Shown here piece after piece: positions 52,301-63,205 of a DNA stretch of 64,000 nt. The notes under the pieces were generated by a model that was not told where the DNA came from, ran no database searches, and was given only the letters and a program-made list of their open reading frames with translations. Both the position numbers and the translations under genes were made by a program. Within the stretch, counting starts at the first letter, position 1. The number at the start of each line of letters is the position of its first letter. Origin of the DNA: Apiospora phragmitis (lineage: Eukaryota; Ascomycota; Sordariomycetes; Amphisphaeriales; Apiosporaceae); the NCBI GenBank assembly GCA_038363925.1, contig JAQQWL010000018.1, forward strand, positions 496,001 to 560,000, read 5' to 3'.

Positions 52301-55300
52301 CTTCTTTGCTTCACATCAATTTTTTGCTGCCACTACGCTTACCTACTTTACGCTCAGTGTCTGATACACCTCACTCTCGTATTCCACCATTAGGCTACTC
52401 CACCATCACATTACCAGCCAGCGAAATAGGCCCGCCGTCGCACGATACGCTTAACGCCGGCTGCGTGACTCGAATTCCCTAACAGTATCCGGCCGCAATC
52501 CCTACAATCTCGAGGCGCGACGGCCGCCATTTCTCGGCCGCAACGGAACAGAATACATTCTACGCGGGGGATTTGATCGGAGGCCGCAAGGCCACAGCCA
52601 CCATGGTCCGGCTGCTCACATACCAGGGCGAGTGACCCAATGTCTAAGTAGCAATGCAGGAGATTTGGCCAGCTACGCCGGAGTTCGCATGTTACTCTGC
52701 TATCCCTCTACTAGCGCCCTTCGAAGATGTCGCATGGCGTCCTACCCATTTTGCTCGGCTCTTCTGCCATAGTGACGGCAAGCAGACCAATGGCTGCCTG
52801 AACGGACTGGGGTGACTGGCTCCGATGTTGGCTCGTTCTGATTCCTAACTAATGCACCTTGACGGCCGATTTCTCTGCGATTTGTTTCCTAGAGTATCCA
52901 CGCGCCTGCACTGATTGACTAGTGGCGATGGGTACAATGGGGCTTCTGTATGCTCCATTTACCCCGGCCATGGCTTGCTAGTGGGACTTGTCGCGACCCA
53001 TAAGATAGCCCTGCCGGCAAAGTCGCCCCGCACCCAAATGGGTCGGTCAGAGCAGAAGCCGGCCCGAGTAGTCCAGTTAACTCTAATGCAACTTCCATTC
53101 TCTTACCTCCAACATAGTGACGAAATAACAACAATGACAGCCCGGATGATGAACAGTCGAGCAGCTGCTGAGGGTGAAGCTCCAAGCCGCTTCGTTAGTG
53201 TTCTACTCGTACAGCGCCATACCGCAACACGATGATCGACCCAATGATTGATCGTCACTGGATGCAGGCATAACCGTGACGGCCGCTGATTGGGTTCCGG
53301 CTACGTGGAACGCAATTTTGCGGCCAGCATCAGCGTGCCACTATTTCCGGCTGGCTCGGCCTGGAAGGATTCCAGCTTACCTTGGCACGATGAAACCATG
53401 ACCATACGGGAGAAAACAATACTCGGCACGAGTCGTGCGAAAGAGATAACCGGAATGCCGCTGCTGCATGTCCTACGTACCCAACGCTTGCTTACCGATA
53501 CGGCCTAGTAATTCACCGGCAGCACTACGGTACAACGCCCCAGGCTACCACAGCTGTGGGTGTGCCAGACCCGACATTAGCATATGGTCTTTTTCCGTTT
53601 TCAGTCCAGTCAACCTCGGGACTCCGTATCTCGACAAGTGAGGGCACGGATACCCGACAAGATACGGTAAGGTGGTAAAGGTAGGGCACGAACTTGGCCA
53701 ACAAACAAGCTAGGTCGGTCATCTTGAATGTGCACAGCATCTAAGTACAGGGAGCTTCCCCGCTCAAGGTTCAGGTAGGTGACTGGGGCACGGGTACCGC
53801 ATAGAAGGCAGATCCAGCGTAAGAGGGCAACCAAGCAATAGGGCCAAGCCCGTGCTTGGAACACCAATTCAAGCGAATGCAGACCAAGACCACACCTCTC
53901 ATGACACAGTGGTCAGATTACGGACGAAAGCACAGGTAAGCGAATAAGCATCCAATTGAACATCTGCAACGCGCCTACGCGCCTACGTCTCGAAAAGTCC
54001 CGAAGCACCGCGTCTAGCATCAGCACCCCACACCCTGGGCAAGACCAGATACGAGCCCTCCATGAAGACCGCACATCAGCGGCGATCCCACCGATTGTTG
54101 TGCGTCCTATCCTTGGTTTTCGCGAGCCAACTTCCCAATCCCTTCCCAACATAAGCGTAATCTCTGCTAGCGCGACATAAGCGCTGACACACCATTGAAA
54201 ATCACACCATAATCGGTAGGAAGGGTAACCCAGACCCGTCGAGGCGCCTTCGTTCGGGACCGAGCAGGAGTTGACTCGCCGCATACCCTGGACCAGCATT
54301 TCGCCATAGCCATCCTCGTCAAGCCGCCCTACGAGCGTTGGCAACCAGCGCGAGGTTCCGTGCCTCCCGACGAGACATTCGAACGTGCAGGCCTGTGCGA
54401 AACCGGCTTCGAGGGCTGCGATAGATATGCCTACCATAGGACACCCATTCGTCGCACTGAACTGTCGTCGATGAAGTGGTCCCTTCCATATAATCGGTCA
54501 GCTATGAACCGTATCACAACCCTTAACTCCGTCGGTGGTCAAGTCGCTGCGTCTCGTCTCGGCGATGCATGTTGCTACTGCTCGATTGTCGGGTGCTTGT
54601 CGGTTGCTCGGGATCCCGAAGGGAGGAATGTGTCCCGACAGATTGGGTCGCCCGGCAAGGGAAGCAAAGTGGCCTCTATAACAGCAGGAAAGGTCCAACG
54701 AAATGGGCGGAGCATGGTGCTACTTCGAAGTCAGCTGGTGCTAGCCTCACCCGATGGGCCAATGGGTGTTCGGTCTATCCCTGCCAAGCAAGCGGTCGTA
54801 GCTGCTTTGGGAATCGTGCCAGTGCGCGAGACCGCCTTTGATTGTCATACCCATAATCCAGTCGATTGACTGCCACTGTCAGAGGACCGTCACACTCGAA
54901 GTCGTCCGGAGCGGTCTATCTGAACCCAATGAGCTTGGCGGAGGTCAGACTTGGGCGACGACAACTGTCGCCGTAGTCGCTGTAGTCGCTTGGTTGGCTC
55001 GCAGTTGTGATCGAGCCACCATGAGCAAAAACGCAAGCCGCTTCAAGATTACTGTACCGTACCGAGCTTGGACTACTCACTGCTTCGTATCTTCTCAGCG
55101 TCAGTGTCGCCTGTACCTGCCAGCCAGGAATAGCGGGGTTTCCTGGAAGCCAGCGTCTACCGTGGCGGCTGGAAGTGACCCGGCCAACTTGCGGAGAGGC
55201 TAAGGAGCGAATTCGCATCCGCCCGACCAGAGAAGTTGAACGGGAGCCGACAGTACGAGAGAACTAGGAGTTGCGATGATTCAGAGCCATGACAAAAGGG

Positions 55301-55859
55301 GCCTTGTCACCGTAGTCTCCAAGTATCCAATTTTTGACGTATTCGCAATGGAACCAGAATTACTCAGTGGCAAACCGTACTCTCTTTTTGCTGCATCAGC
55401 GCGAAGAGGCCCACGGGTTGTTTCCAGTCCTAAGATCTGTTGGCCCTTGCTGTCGCATGGATGTGGAAAAGCTCTTTTTCTCTTGCTTGGGCTAGTCCAG
55501 TCCTTATGACGTAATCCCGGCGTTCAAGGGCAGCCGAAATGCATCTGGTCGTACTCGTATGTCGTTCTGGAGTAGTACGAGGTCACTGTACACCCAACCT
55601 CCCGTGCTGCTGTTCTGGTCCGTACTTTCCCGTATCTCTGGGTAAGGCACACCCATTTGGCGTCGTTTCCTGACGATACTACCGAAAGCTACTCTGATAT
55701 TCCAGGCTTCGTACCTCGAGGTCCAGTAACCAGAAGTGACCAGCACGATACAGTACAGTATCCAACCTACCATTTATGGGTTGATCATCTTGCGAAGCTA
55801 CCGATTTCTCAATTAGGAAGTGCTTCTTGGCAGCCGGTCTCACCATGTTGCGTCAAATT
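52301..55859. other. No intact gene; decayed sequence with repeat fragments
   Basis: The 3.5-kb stretch contains only unsupported frames. An inverted piece of the 21.8/40.0 kb repeat lies at about 54850-54960 (GACTGCCACTGTCAGAGG and adjacent). Around 55370-55450 there are diverged words of repeat A. Confidence 0.5.
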
Positions 55860-57143
55860 CCATGCCGGCGTGGCTATGGTCCCGTATGGGCCCCTCGTAG
55901 TTGCCGAAGTGCTTCTATGACTCTGCGGTTTGGGCTAGACCGGTCCTGTTCACGACAGGCAGCCGAAACGCATCTAGTTCTCCCAGGTACTCCAATACTA
56001 GTATGCGCTCATTATACCCCAAATCCTCAATACAGCTCTTCTGGTTCGTACTTACCAGTATCATAGCTCAGCTATCTGCACCTGTTTCTGGCCATGCTAC
56101 CTGAAGCTACTTCCAGTCCTATTGGGTTCGCACCTCAAGGTACGGTCGTCAAAAGAGGCCGGTACAGTACGGACGGTGTGACTTATCTGCAGTTCATCTT
56201 GCGAAGCTAGACTCTCGATCAGGAAATGCTTTTTCGTAGTCGGTTCAAAGTTGTCTCTCCAGCTCTGCGTCGTTAAGCGGCGCTAGGCAGATGTCGACCT
56301 CAGGATGCAGAGCTGCTGATGGCGCCGCCGGTCCAAATGAGCAAAGCCAGGGGACAGCAGCGCCGATATTGTTGTGTTCCATTGTTGGCCGTGTCGCACT
56401 TGCTGGCTCACACGAGGCACTCTGGGGGTCCTCCAATCCCCACCGAGTAGTATGCAGAAATGATACTGGGAGAAGGCCAAAACTACCATTCTGGTCCGCG
56501 GGACCGTAGTCGCTTATTGAACCTTCCCGAAGTGCGCCGATTTCAAATGGAACCAGAGCCTGATGTCCCCCGCTCCGCTTGTACTGTTCCGGCGCAGGGA
56601 GGCAGGTGACCTTGGAGCCAGTGTCATCCAGTGGCTGCTCTCTTTCTGCTGCTTTCTTTCTGCTGCGTTCCGTCGAGATTCGAATACTCTCCTGGGCTGT
56701 TTCCGGCCCTGGCTTCCATCGTTGCCTGCACTGTGGCGTACTATTGGAGTGCAGAGCCGGAAGAGTTGCAATGGCGCATTAGTGCGACTAGCGGGTCAGG
56801 TCCCTTGAACACACCATCGTTAGCGTGGCGCCGTTTCGCGACCCCGCGCCTTCAGGGCCAACTGCCCAATCTTCCTGCTGCGCAAGAACTTCTCAAGACA
56901 CGCCGAAGAGAAGTTGGCTCGGGATCCTCTCGCCAACATGGGTTCGGAACCGGAATAGCAGCTCCCCTGGCGACGCTCGCCCAACTCGAGCTCATCATGC
57001 CATCCCATTTGACATCCGCAAGCCAGCACTTGCTATATCTACCGTTCAGCGGGACGCTATTGTAGCTCTATGGACACGCCACGAATATACCCCAAGAAGG
57101 TCCAGCAAGTGGCCGAACCAGAGTAGGTAGCTAGGCCTCCGCC
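55860..57143 (+). repeat. Dispersed repeat A, copy 4
   Basis: Runs from GTAGTTGCCGAAGTGCTTC through CTCAGCTATCTGCACCTG (the sequence fused to the LINE at 3466), the GACCTCAGGATGCAGAGC block at 56300 and the junction that leads into gene B at 57144. Together with the next feature it forms composite unit 2. Confidence 0.85.
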
Positions 57144-58252
57144 ATGGCCCACACCAAGGCGCAGAAAGACAAGGTTCGAAAGAGCGGCTTGTCGCTGCAG
57201 ACCTCGGACGGTACTGCGACGTCTTCAGCGCGCTTGCGTACTGGAACCCGACACACGAGCGGATGGAGACGGCGATGCACGTCCCACGCGGGCAGCGCGT
57301 GCCGGACCTCAACAGGATTGTCCGTCCTCATGTCCCGGTTACCGTTCCGTCGAGTGAACCCAGCTCTGTTACTGACAGCCGCAGTTTCGACGATCAGCCA
57401 CGTGCCATGCGAGATCGAGCCACGGCCGGGCGACGCGATCGAGCGGTCAAGTCGAAGCCATCCATTTCGAGGCCCAGGCGGACGCCAGCGACGACGCGAA
57501 TGCCGTTGCTGGCATAGACAGCGACGCGGATGCCGAGTACGAAACCGATCCCGAGTATATTGCAGCAGTTCCCGCTGCCGCGGCGGAGCTTCTGTCTGTC
57601 TACGACGTCATCTCTGACGAGGATGGCGGGACTGTCATTCCCAACTGTCCCATGAGACAGAAGGGTCCGAGGCAGCTGGCTTCGCCGCGAAGGCCGCAAG
57701 GTAAGCATGATTCTCGTCTATTGACTACATATTCGACTGACCGTTGACGCTCATCATACAGCAGGCACTCCAGGTTCCCAACCGACGGTGGAGCGGCAGC
57801 CCGGCCGGACCGAGCCCAGCTCCACGACGAACACTGCACCAACCGCCGCGACGAATGCAGGCGCCCGGCCAGCACCCAAAATATACCCCGACCATGGCGC
57901 GATGGATGCGTCGCTGCAGAGAGCGGTACGTTGGAATAGCCGGGTGACGGCCAGAAGACCCTTGGCGCCGATCATGTCGACTCAACCACGGCAATGCCCT
58001 CCCAGAATGGTGGGAAACGGTGTACAGCTGTCACAGGCAGGCCGTCCAAGAGGGTCTGTGCAGGAATGCGGCGAGGCGCTCGCCAGACTACTACAAGGAC
58101 GACAGACGCAAATTGCAGCGGGACACCTTGGCAAAGAAGATGGTAGGAATGCTGGAGGACCTTCAAACGAGTCTCAGCGGTATGCCGTTTGGGTGAAGAC
58201 GTGGATGTTGATGCGGAAGATATCACAAGCGGCAGCTTGTCCGTGCTTATGT
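57144..58252 (+). pseudogene. MADS-like gene B, copy in composite unit 2
   Basis: Starts MAHTKAQKDKVRKSGLSLQ, then a 13-bp deletion relative to the copy at 20.5 kb shifts the frame. In another frame METAMHVPRGQRVPDLNRIV follows, and the Trp codon (57242-57244) is TGG. The acidic segment (YETDPEYIAAVP) and an intron at about 57702-57763 (GTAAGC...ACAGCAG) precede the 3' exon (ERQPGRTEPSSTTNTAP, VRWNSRVTARRPLAPIM). The 3' end matches the fragment near 22.6-22.7 kb, not the flank at 21.6/39.8 kb, so two alternative 3' ends exist in the family. It lies 170 bp from the divergent gene at 58.4-60.1 kb. Confidence 0.65.
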
Positions 58253-58421
58253 CAAACCATACTTCAGATAGCATCCTCAATATCTACACTGACTCGAAGT
58301 CTACTAGTTTGCTTTCAGGAGTAATTCCTCCTATCATGACCTTGCGATGAACCTAGATGCAAGGTGTGAGCTGGATTCATCGATCCTTACAGTCCTAATC
58401 TCCGCATCGGCCCCAGCATCC

Positions 58422-60114
58422 CTACAGCAAGATGTAATCCAAACTCCCCTTTGCCTGACGTTGTGGCCAGCATGCATCCATTGATACCCCATGCTGCCCC
58501 CGATCCTTGGCTGAATCCATGGCCAGCCCTTGGGAAAAGCTTAGAGCAGGTGACGCGATCTGAGCAGGATATCCAGCGGAGGGGCTCCTAGACCGAGGCT
58601 GAGCACGCTGAGAGCCTTCTGTAGCGGGGCCGCCTGCAACCTCCTGTGCCACAACTGTTGCGGAGAGCATATCGGACATCTCTTTTGAGGGGTGCCCAGC
58701 GTCCCCGTATTGGTCATGCAGCCCTTCCATTTCCTGCCAGCCAACGTCCTCCACATAACTTGAGCCAGGCATCTCGAACTCAGCATTTGGGAAAAAGCCC
58801 AGACTGCCGTCGCACATATCTTGCTCCCCATCAAGTGGCTGGCAGTGTCCGGGTTCCAGCGGCGTGGGCTGCGAGCCGCCTGGCGTTGCTACCGCGCCAT
58901 TTCCGATCGCGGCGTCTGCGCCTTCCAAGCCACTGGCGACAACAGCCAGCCCGCTACCAGCCCGCGTGTTACCAGCCAGCGTGTCGTACCTCGAAGGGTC
59001 ATAATTCACAGCAGACCCTGTCACCAATTCTCTCGGCGATCCTTGGCCACCTTGATCGCTGGGCTGGCGGGTGGTCGGCGCTCCCTGTTGCACGGCAAAG
59101 GTCGCACCATCAGCATCCTTTGCAGACGACAGGCATCCCGTCAAACCTGACATCGGCTGCGGGCTTAGATGGCCTGTTCCAGCACTGTGCCGCCGCTGGG
59201 ATCGCAGCGGTCGGACTGCCGAGCCTTACCCCGTATCTCTCGCACGGCTGAGATTGGAAGACGGCTTCTGCACTCGCCTCGACGTCTGAAAGACCCGGGC
59301 CCGTTGCGTTACGCGAGCCTGCCGGCCGCGCAGGCTCCGGATCTAGTATGCTCGTCAGTCGGGGCAGGAACACACCGCAAGGAGCGGGCGCACTCACCAC
59401 TTGGCCGAGATCAGGAATTTTCTGGCCTTCGGGAACGTACATGGCCACGTCCATCCGGCCATGGACAATGTTCTAGTACATTGTCAAGCTGAATACATTG
59501 CACATCTCTCCGAGCGCCAGCGCCTTTCGCTGCAGAGACTCTCCGGACTTGCGGATTTTATCCTTCTCCCGCTTGTCGTGCATGTAAGGTCGGCTCGGCG
59601 CGATTTGGGACGCTAACTTGGCGTTTGGCAGCTCCACCTGCAGCGGTTGCGTCTCTGGTGAAGCATCGGCTACTTCTCCGACCCCGTTTTCCTGTGCCGC
59701 GTGAGATCCTGGCTTTTGCGGAGATGGCGGTCGAGGTCGAGATTCCGATCGTGGCAGCGGCGGGCACGGCTCGACTCCCTCCATCCTCGCCATCGTGGCC
59801 GACGCGAGCTCTTCCAGCAGCCGCTCCTTGGCCATGCACAGTTCCTGCATCATCTCGTTCTTCGTCTTCTCCAGCTCGTCCCGGCTCCGGCTCTTCTCCC
59901 GCTGGTATAGCCTCAAGCCTCCTTGAAAGCGCTCGAGCTTTTGTATCAAGATCGCGCTGATTTCCTCGGTGGCGTCGACAACGCATTGGGCTTCCTTATG
60001 GGGCGCAAGTCGCGGCCGTGGCGTCCGAGGCTCGGGACTGTGAGACCCCTCTTCCTCGCTAGCATCGTATTCGTAACTGCTGTCGGTCATGCCGTAGACT
60101 GCCATGTTGTGCAT
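58422..60114 (-). CDS. MADS-like gene with coiled coil; one in-frame TAG at a paralogue Trp position
   Basis: Exon 1 (60114-59230) and exon 2 (59156-58422) join over a 73-bp intron (59229-59157: GTAAGG, a TCTAAG branch-like site, CCCGCAG), giving 540 codons including the stop. Residues about 50-107 form a coiled coil. Residues about 180-240 (KREKDKIRKSGESLQRKALA, LGEMCNVFSLTMY, then MYVPEGQKIPDLG) match the start of gene B and recall a fungal MADS/SRF-type domain; that assignment is tentative. The only interruption is TAG at 59473-59475 (codon 214), where two B copies have TGG. The rest is Pro/Ser/Gly-rich. A TATAAA element lies at 60204-60210. UAG-to-UGG mRNA editing, readthrough or a null mutation could each apply. 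Confidence 0.6.
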
Positions 60115-60203
60115 CTACTCGCTTTCTGGAGGGCGATGTCGGGTGTGTCCAACAGGGCGATGGTCTGATCGCCTTGGAATCGGACAAGGCCCTGCGTTTG
60201 GGC

Positions 60204-60210
60204 TTTATAA
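60204..60210 (-). promoter_or_regulatory. TATA box for the MADS-like gene
   Basis: Minus-strand TTATAAA within AGATTATAAAGCCC, about 90 bp upstream of the ATG at 60114, at the distance usual for fungal TATA elements. Confidence 0.5.
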
Positions 60211-60262
60211 TCTGCGCAAAGTAGACCCAGTGCAGGAGGGCATTGCCGGCACACATGCCAAC

Positions 60263-61410
60263 TCATAATCGACTCCATCCTAAAATCAGTTGAGCCGCTT
60301 TGAGCGCCGGCAGCGCAATTGCCATGCTTCGTAACTCATCCTTCCCAAAACTGACCCGTTTTTTGTTCATAGAACCCGATCCGATGAAACGCTTTGCAGC
60401 ATCATCCCAAGAGACATCAATCGGAAACCAGAGACCATTTGGCCGCAACCGTAACGAGGAACAAGACAAATTTCCCAGTACATGGCATTTAAGAGGTTCA
60501 CCCTTCCATTTACAAGCCTTTGACGTGTCGATCCATACACCGCGACGCCGGTTCCACTTCAGCTGCTTCATTCCGCCTTCAGCATAAACAGTCACTTGTT
60601 CAAGGCGAAGATTGAATCCGCCCCTAGCAGTGCTTTCCTGTGTGCGTTGTTTCGCTCGTTTGGGCGAGTTTTCTGAGTATGACTGTGTTGATTTCCTCTT
60701 CGGGCAAGGATCTCTCGCCACCTCTGTCAGAGGGTTGGGCTGCCTCTCCTCGTCGGTATCCAGTGGCGTGGCACTGTCTATTCGATGGTTGGCATAGTTT
60801 GTTGGTGAAGCTGTGGATGACTCTGCGACAGGGGGCCTCTGGGTGGCTGTCCTATAATGGTTTCCCTCTCCAACCAGACGCGATGAGTCTGTCGACTTTT
60901 CCAAGCCAGTGGAGAAGGGGAGCCTGGTGTTGGCGGGCCAGGGGAGGCTGTCGTTAAATTTTTGTTCGTAGAGACGAAGGGCTGTGCGTCACTGGCCGTG
61001 AATACTTCATCGAGACTTGCTTCCAGCGCTGTACTGGGTGCTCCTGGAACTTGGGGAAGCTGGAAAGAGTTGAGTAGTTCGTCCCAAAGTAAGTCCTCGA
61101 CCGAGTTTGCTTCAGTAAAACCTTCGTAAAACCCTTCGTAGATACGAGCAAAACAAAACGCAGTGTCAAACGACTTGCAACCGTCGAAGCCTGCCACCCC
61201 GTCTTCCGGTGACTGTAATGCAACGGCTGGGTTTTCGGCATCAGCTTCGCTTCCGAAGTCGATAGAGAGTTTGGGGTCGAAGAGGCCATAACACAAGGAA
61301 TTCGTCCATAGATTCGCGAGCGCACTGCTGTATTGTCGTGGGTTCATAGCTAACGGCAGTTCATATGCTTTGTAATCGTAGCTTTGTGGATGATAGATAG
61401 ATGAGGACAC
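60263..61410 (-). pseudogene. Nuclear-type protein of unknown family, copy 2 (start codon and frame altered)
   Basis: Homologous to 34013-34990 along its length: the N terminus (frame from GTG at 61410, where copy 1 has ATG-Ser-Thr) keeps ANLWTNSLCYGLF against ANLRSSFWPHGLL; the C-terminal domain keeps GFNLRLEQVTVYAEGG, WNRRRGVWIDT, CHVLGNLSCSSLRLRP and FPIDVSWDDAAKRF. A KRK/KRAK basic cluster lies before it. Two frames overlap between 60904 and 60778, so there is either a short intron I could not define or a frameshift. The first ATG in frame is at 61347. A TATA sequence (TATAAAAG) at 61497-61504 suggests the promoter remains. It is adjacent to the MADS-like gene, transcribed in the same direction. 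Confidence 0.55.
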
Positions 61411-61496
61411 TTTGGTATGCTTGTAGCAGAGCAGATTTTAGAAGGGGTGGAATGAAAGGAGAAAGGCAGACATATATCATTGGGGGGACGACGGCC

Positions 61497-61504
61497 TTTT
61501 ATAG
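61497..61504 (-). promoter_or_regulatory. TATA box for the 60.3-61.4 kb gene
   Basis: Minus-strand TATAAAAG in GACTATAAAAGGCC, about 90 bp upstream of position 61410. Supports GTG/ATG near 61410 as the original start region. Confidence 0.5.
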
Positions 61505-61656
61505 TCTGACCGAACCACAAACCCCCTCCCTCCTCCTCCCCTTTTCTTGTCCCTCTTCCCTCGGATCAACTCAGGTCGGCGTGGCCGTGCATGAATGTTA
61601 CAAGTTTTGAATGGAACTGACCCAAAGAACGTCACCATTGGTGTGCAGTAGGGCGG

Positions 61657-62180
61657 CATTCCCTGACCTCGGCGACAGATACGAGATGCTCGTCAATCGA
61701 TCGTACGGGATCCTCCACACTGATGTGCTGAAAGTATTCAAGATCTTTTTCATTGGCAATCCGTTTTCGTACTATCCTTTCTCCAAGGCCTTGCAAAAAC
61801 GCCAGACTCTCGGAAGCTCTAGTTTCGGTTGGGCATAGTGAATAAAGGTCGCCGAACATCTTCCTTTGATGGTCGATGAAGTCTGGCCAAGGGACGAGGC
61901 GCGTCGGGCAGTATTTGTTTTGGGGGTTCGTGGTTGGACCCTTCGATGTAAGACTTTTATCTGGCTCGACCTGGAACTTTGCGTAGACAAACTCGTGGCA
62001 GGCCTCGAGATATTCGGAGAGGGTCGTTAGGCGGTTAAGCTTTTCTGCTTCTTCGGTGCGTTGGTCTGCTTCTTCGGCGCGTTGTCGCTCTAGCTAGCGT
62101 TGCTGCTCTGCTTCTTCGACGCGACGTTCGAGCTCCTTCAAACGTTTCAATAATGCGTCATTTTCCATGTTGATATTCAT
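61657..62180 (-). pseudogene. Spok-like gene, N-terminal fragment (second copy)
   Basis: From an ATG at 62180, this copy matches the N-terminal third of the Spok-like gene at 23-25.5 kb: the coiled coil with fewer 21-residue repeats, then FVYAKFQVEPDKSL and the region up to VSVAEVRE. A TAG lies within the coiled coil (a Gln position in the other copy, near 62095), and the match ends abruptly at about 61657, before the nuclease-like centre. The upstream 100 bp (CCATGGTTGAACAGCGATAG) are also shared with the first copy. It cannot encode a killer or antidote; it documents a duplication including the promoter. Confidence 0.8.
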
Positions 62181-63205
62181 TCATCCATAGACTTCCTTGG
62201 TCACCATGGTTGAACAGCGATAGTATGTAAAAGGGAAGGTGTTGGTTCATTCGCTGATACAGTTGAAGGTTAAGTGGCCCACTTTATGTTGTTTCCGGGG
62301 AGATGATGCCCTACCATTTCGATGAGCGAAATGTTGTGAAGTTAGTTGGCTGGCAGCAGGGCTGATTGAGGAGCTAGACCCGTTGTTCGTACCGGCAAAC
62401 GGAAAGGTGGAGACTCACGAAGTCAGGGACCGCTCGGGCGAGGATACTGGTAATGCGAGTGGTCAGACCAGCGAATGGTTGTGATATCCAGAAGATAAAT
62501 AGTTCTGGGCATCCACTCGGCATCGCAATCTCGGAATAGCATTGCATTCGACCCCTGCATGGATCAATCTACTACACTCCACGTCTTTAAATCCATGAAC
62601 CTCACTTCCACTCCATAACCTCCGTTCGTGTAATTGATTGAGTTGATCGGGCCATGTTATCCAGTGCTCAAGAGAACACTTTCGTGTCTTAAGAATGATC
62701 AATCCAATTCTGTCAATGCTCTCATAATAGATGTATCGGCATCCTTGTTATTGGTCAATGCTCACTTTGCATCTTCCTGATTCCACCTAAAAAATGTTCT
62801 AGGGAGCGCCATAACGCACGAGCTAAGAACACTTATGTGGGGTGTTGAGGTTTAACACCACACCATAAACATAAATAAGCTAGTGCCCGCGCGAACCAAC
62901 TAAGCACCGAAAATACCGCCTCCACAATCCCTACTGACCGACTCATCAGCTTCAGCAGCGAGATCCAACCCATTATCTAATATGCCACCGTAATTCGGGT
63001 TCCTTCTCGGATACCAAAGCCAGCCCGGAGCCGCTCAGTTGCTCGGCCTCGAGATTGGCCCGAACTGATGACAAACTTCCCTCGTTACTCGGGCTCTCTT
63101 GTTTGAGAACATGCGATTAGAGCCCAGAGTCGACACGTATAAGAATACCTAATCTTTACGCTTACTGATTCCACCTCAAAGACTCTTCGCCTCCACATTT
63201 CTCAC
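62181..63205. other. No gene recognised
   Basis: The first 130 bp are shared with 25490-25600 as the upstream flank of the Spok-like copies. The rest up to the hydrolase gene is AT-leaning with only short frames; the last 200 bp presumably hold the promoter of the next gene. Confidence 0.45.

Noticed and set aside
51891..52364. Ser/Pro/Leu-rich and Arg/Glu-rich frames in the CT tract
   Set aside because: Composition of a polypyrimidine strand produces them; no sign of a gene.
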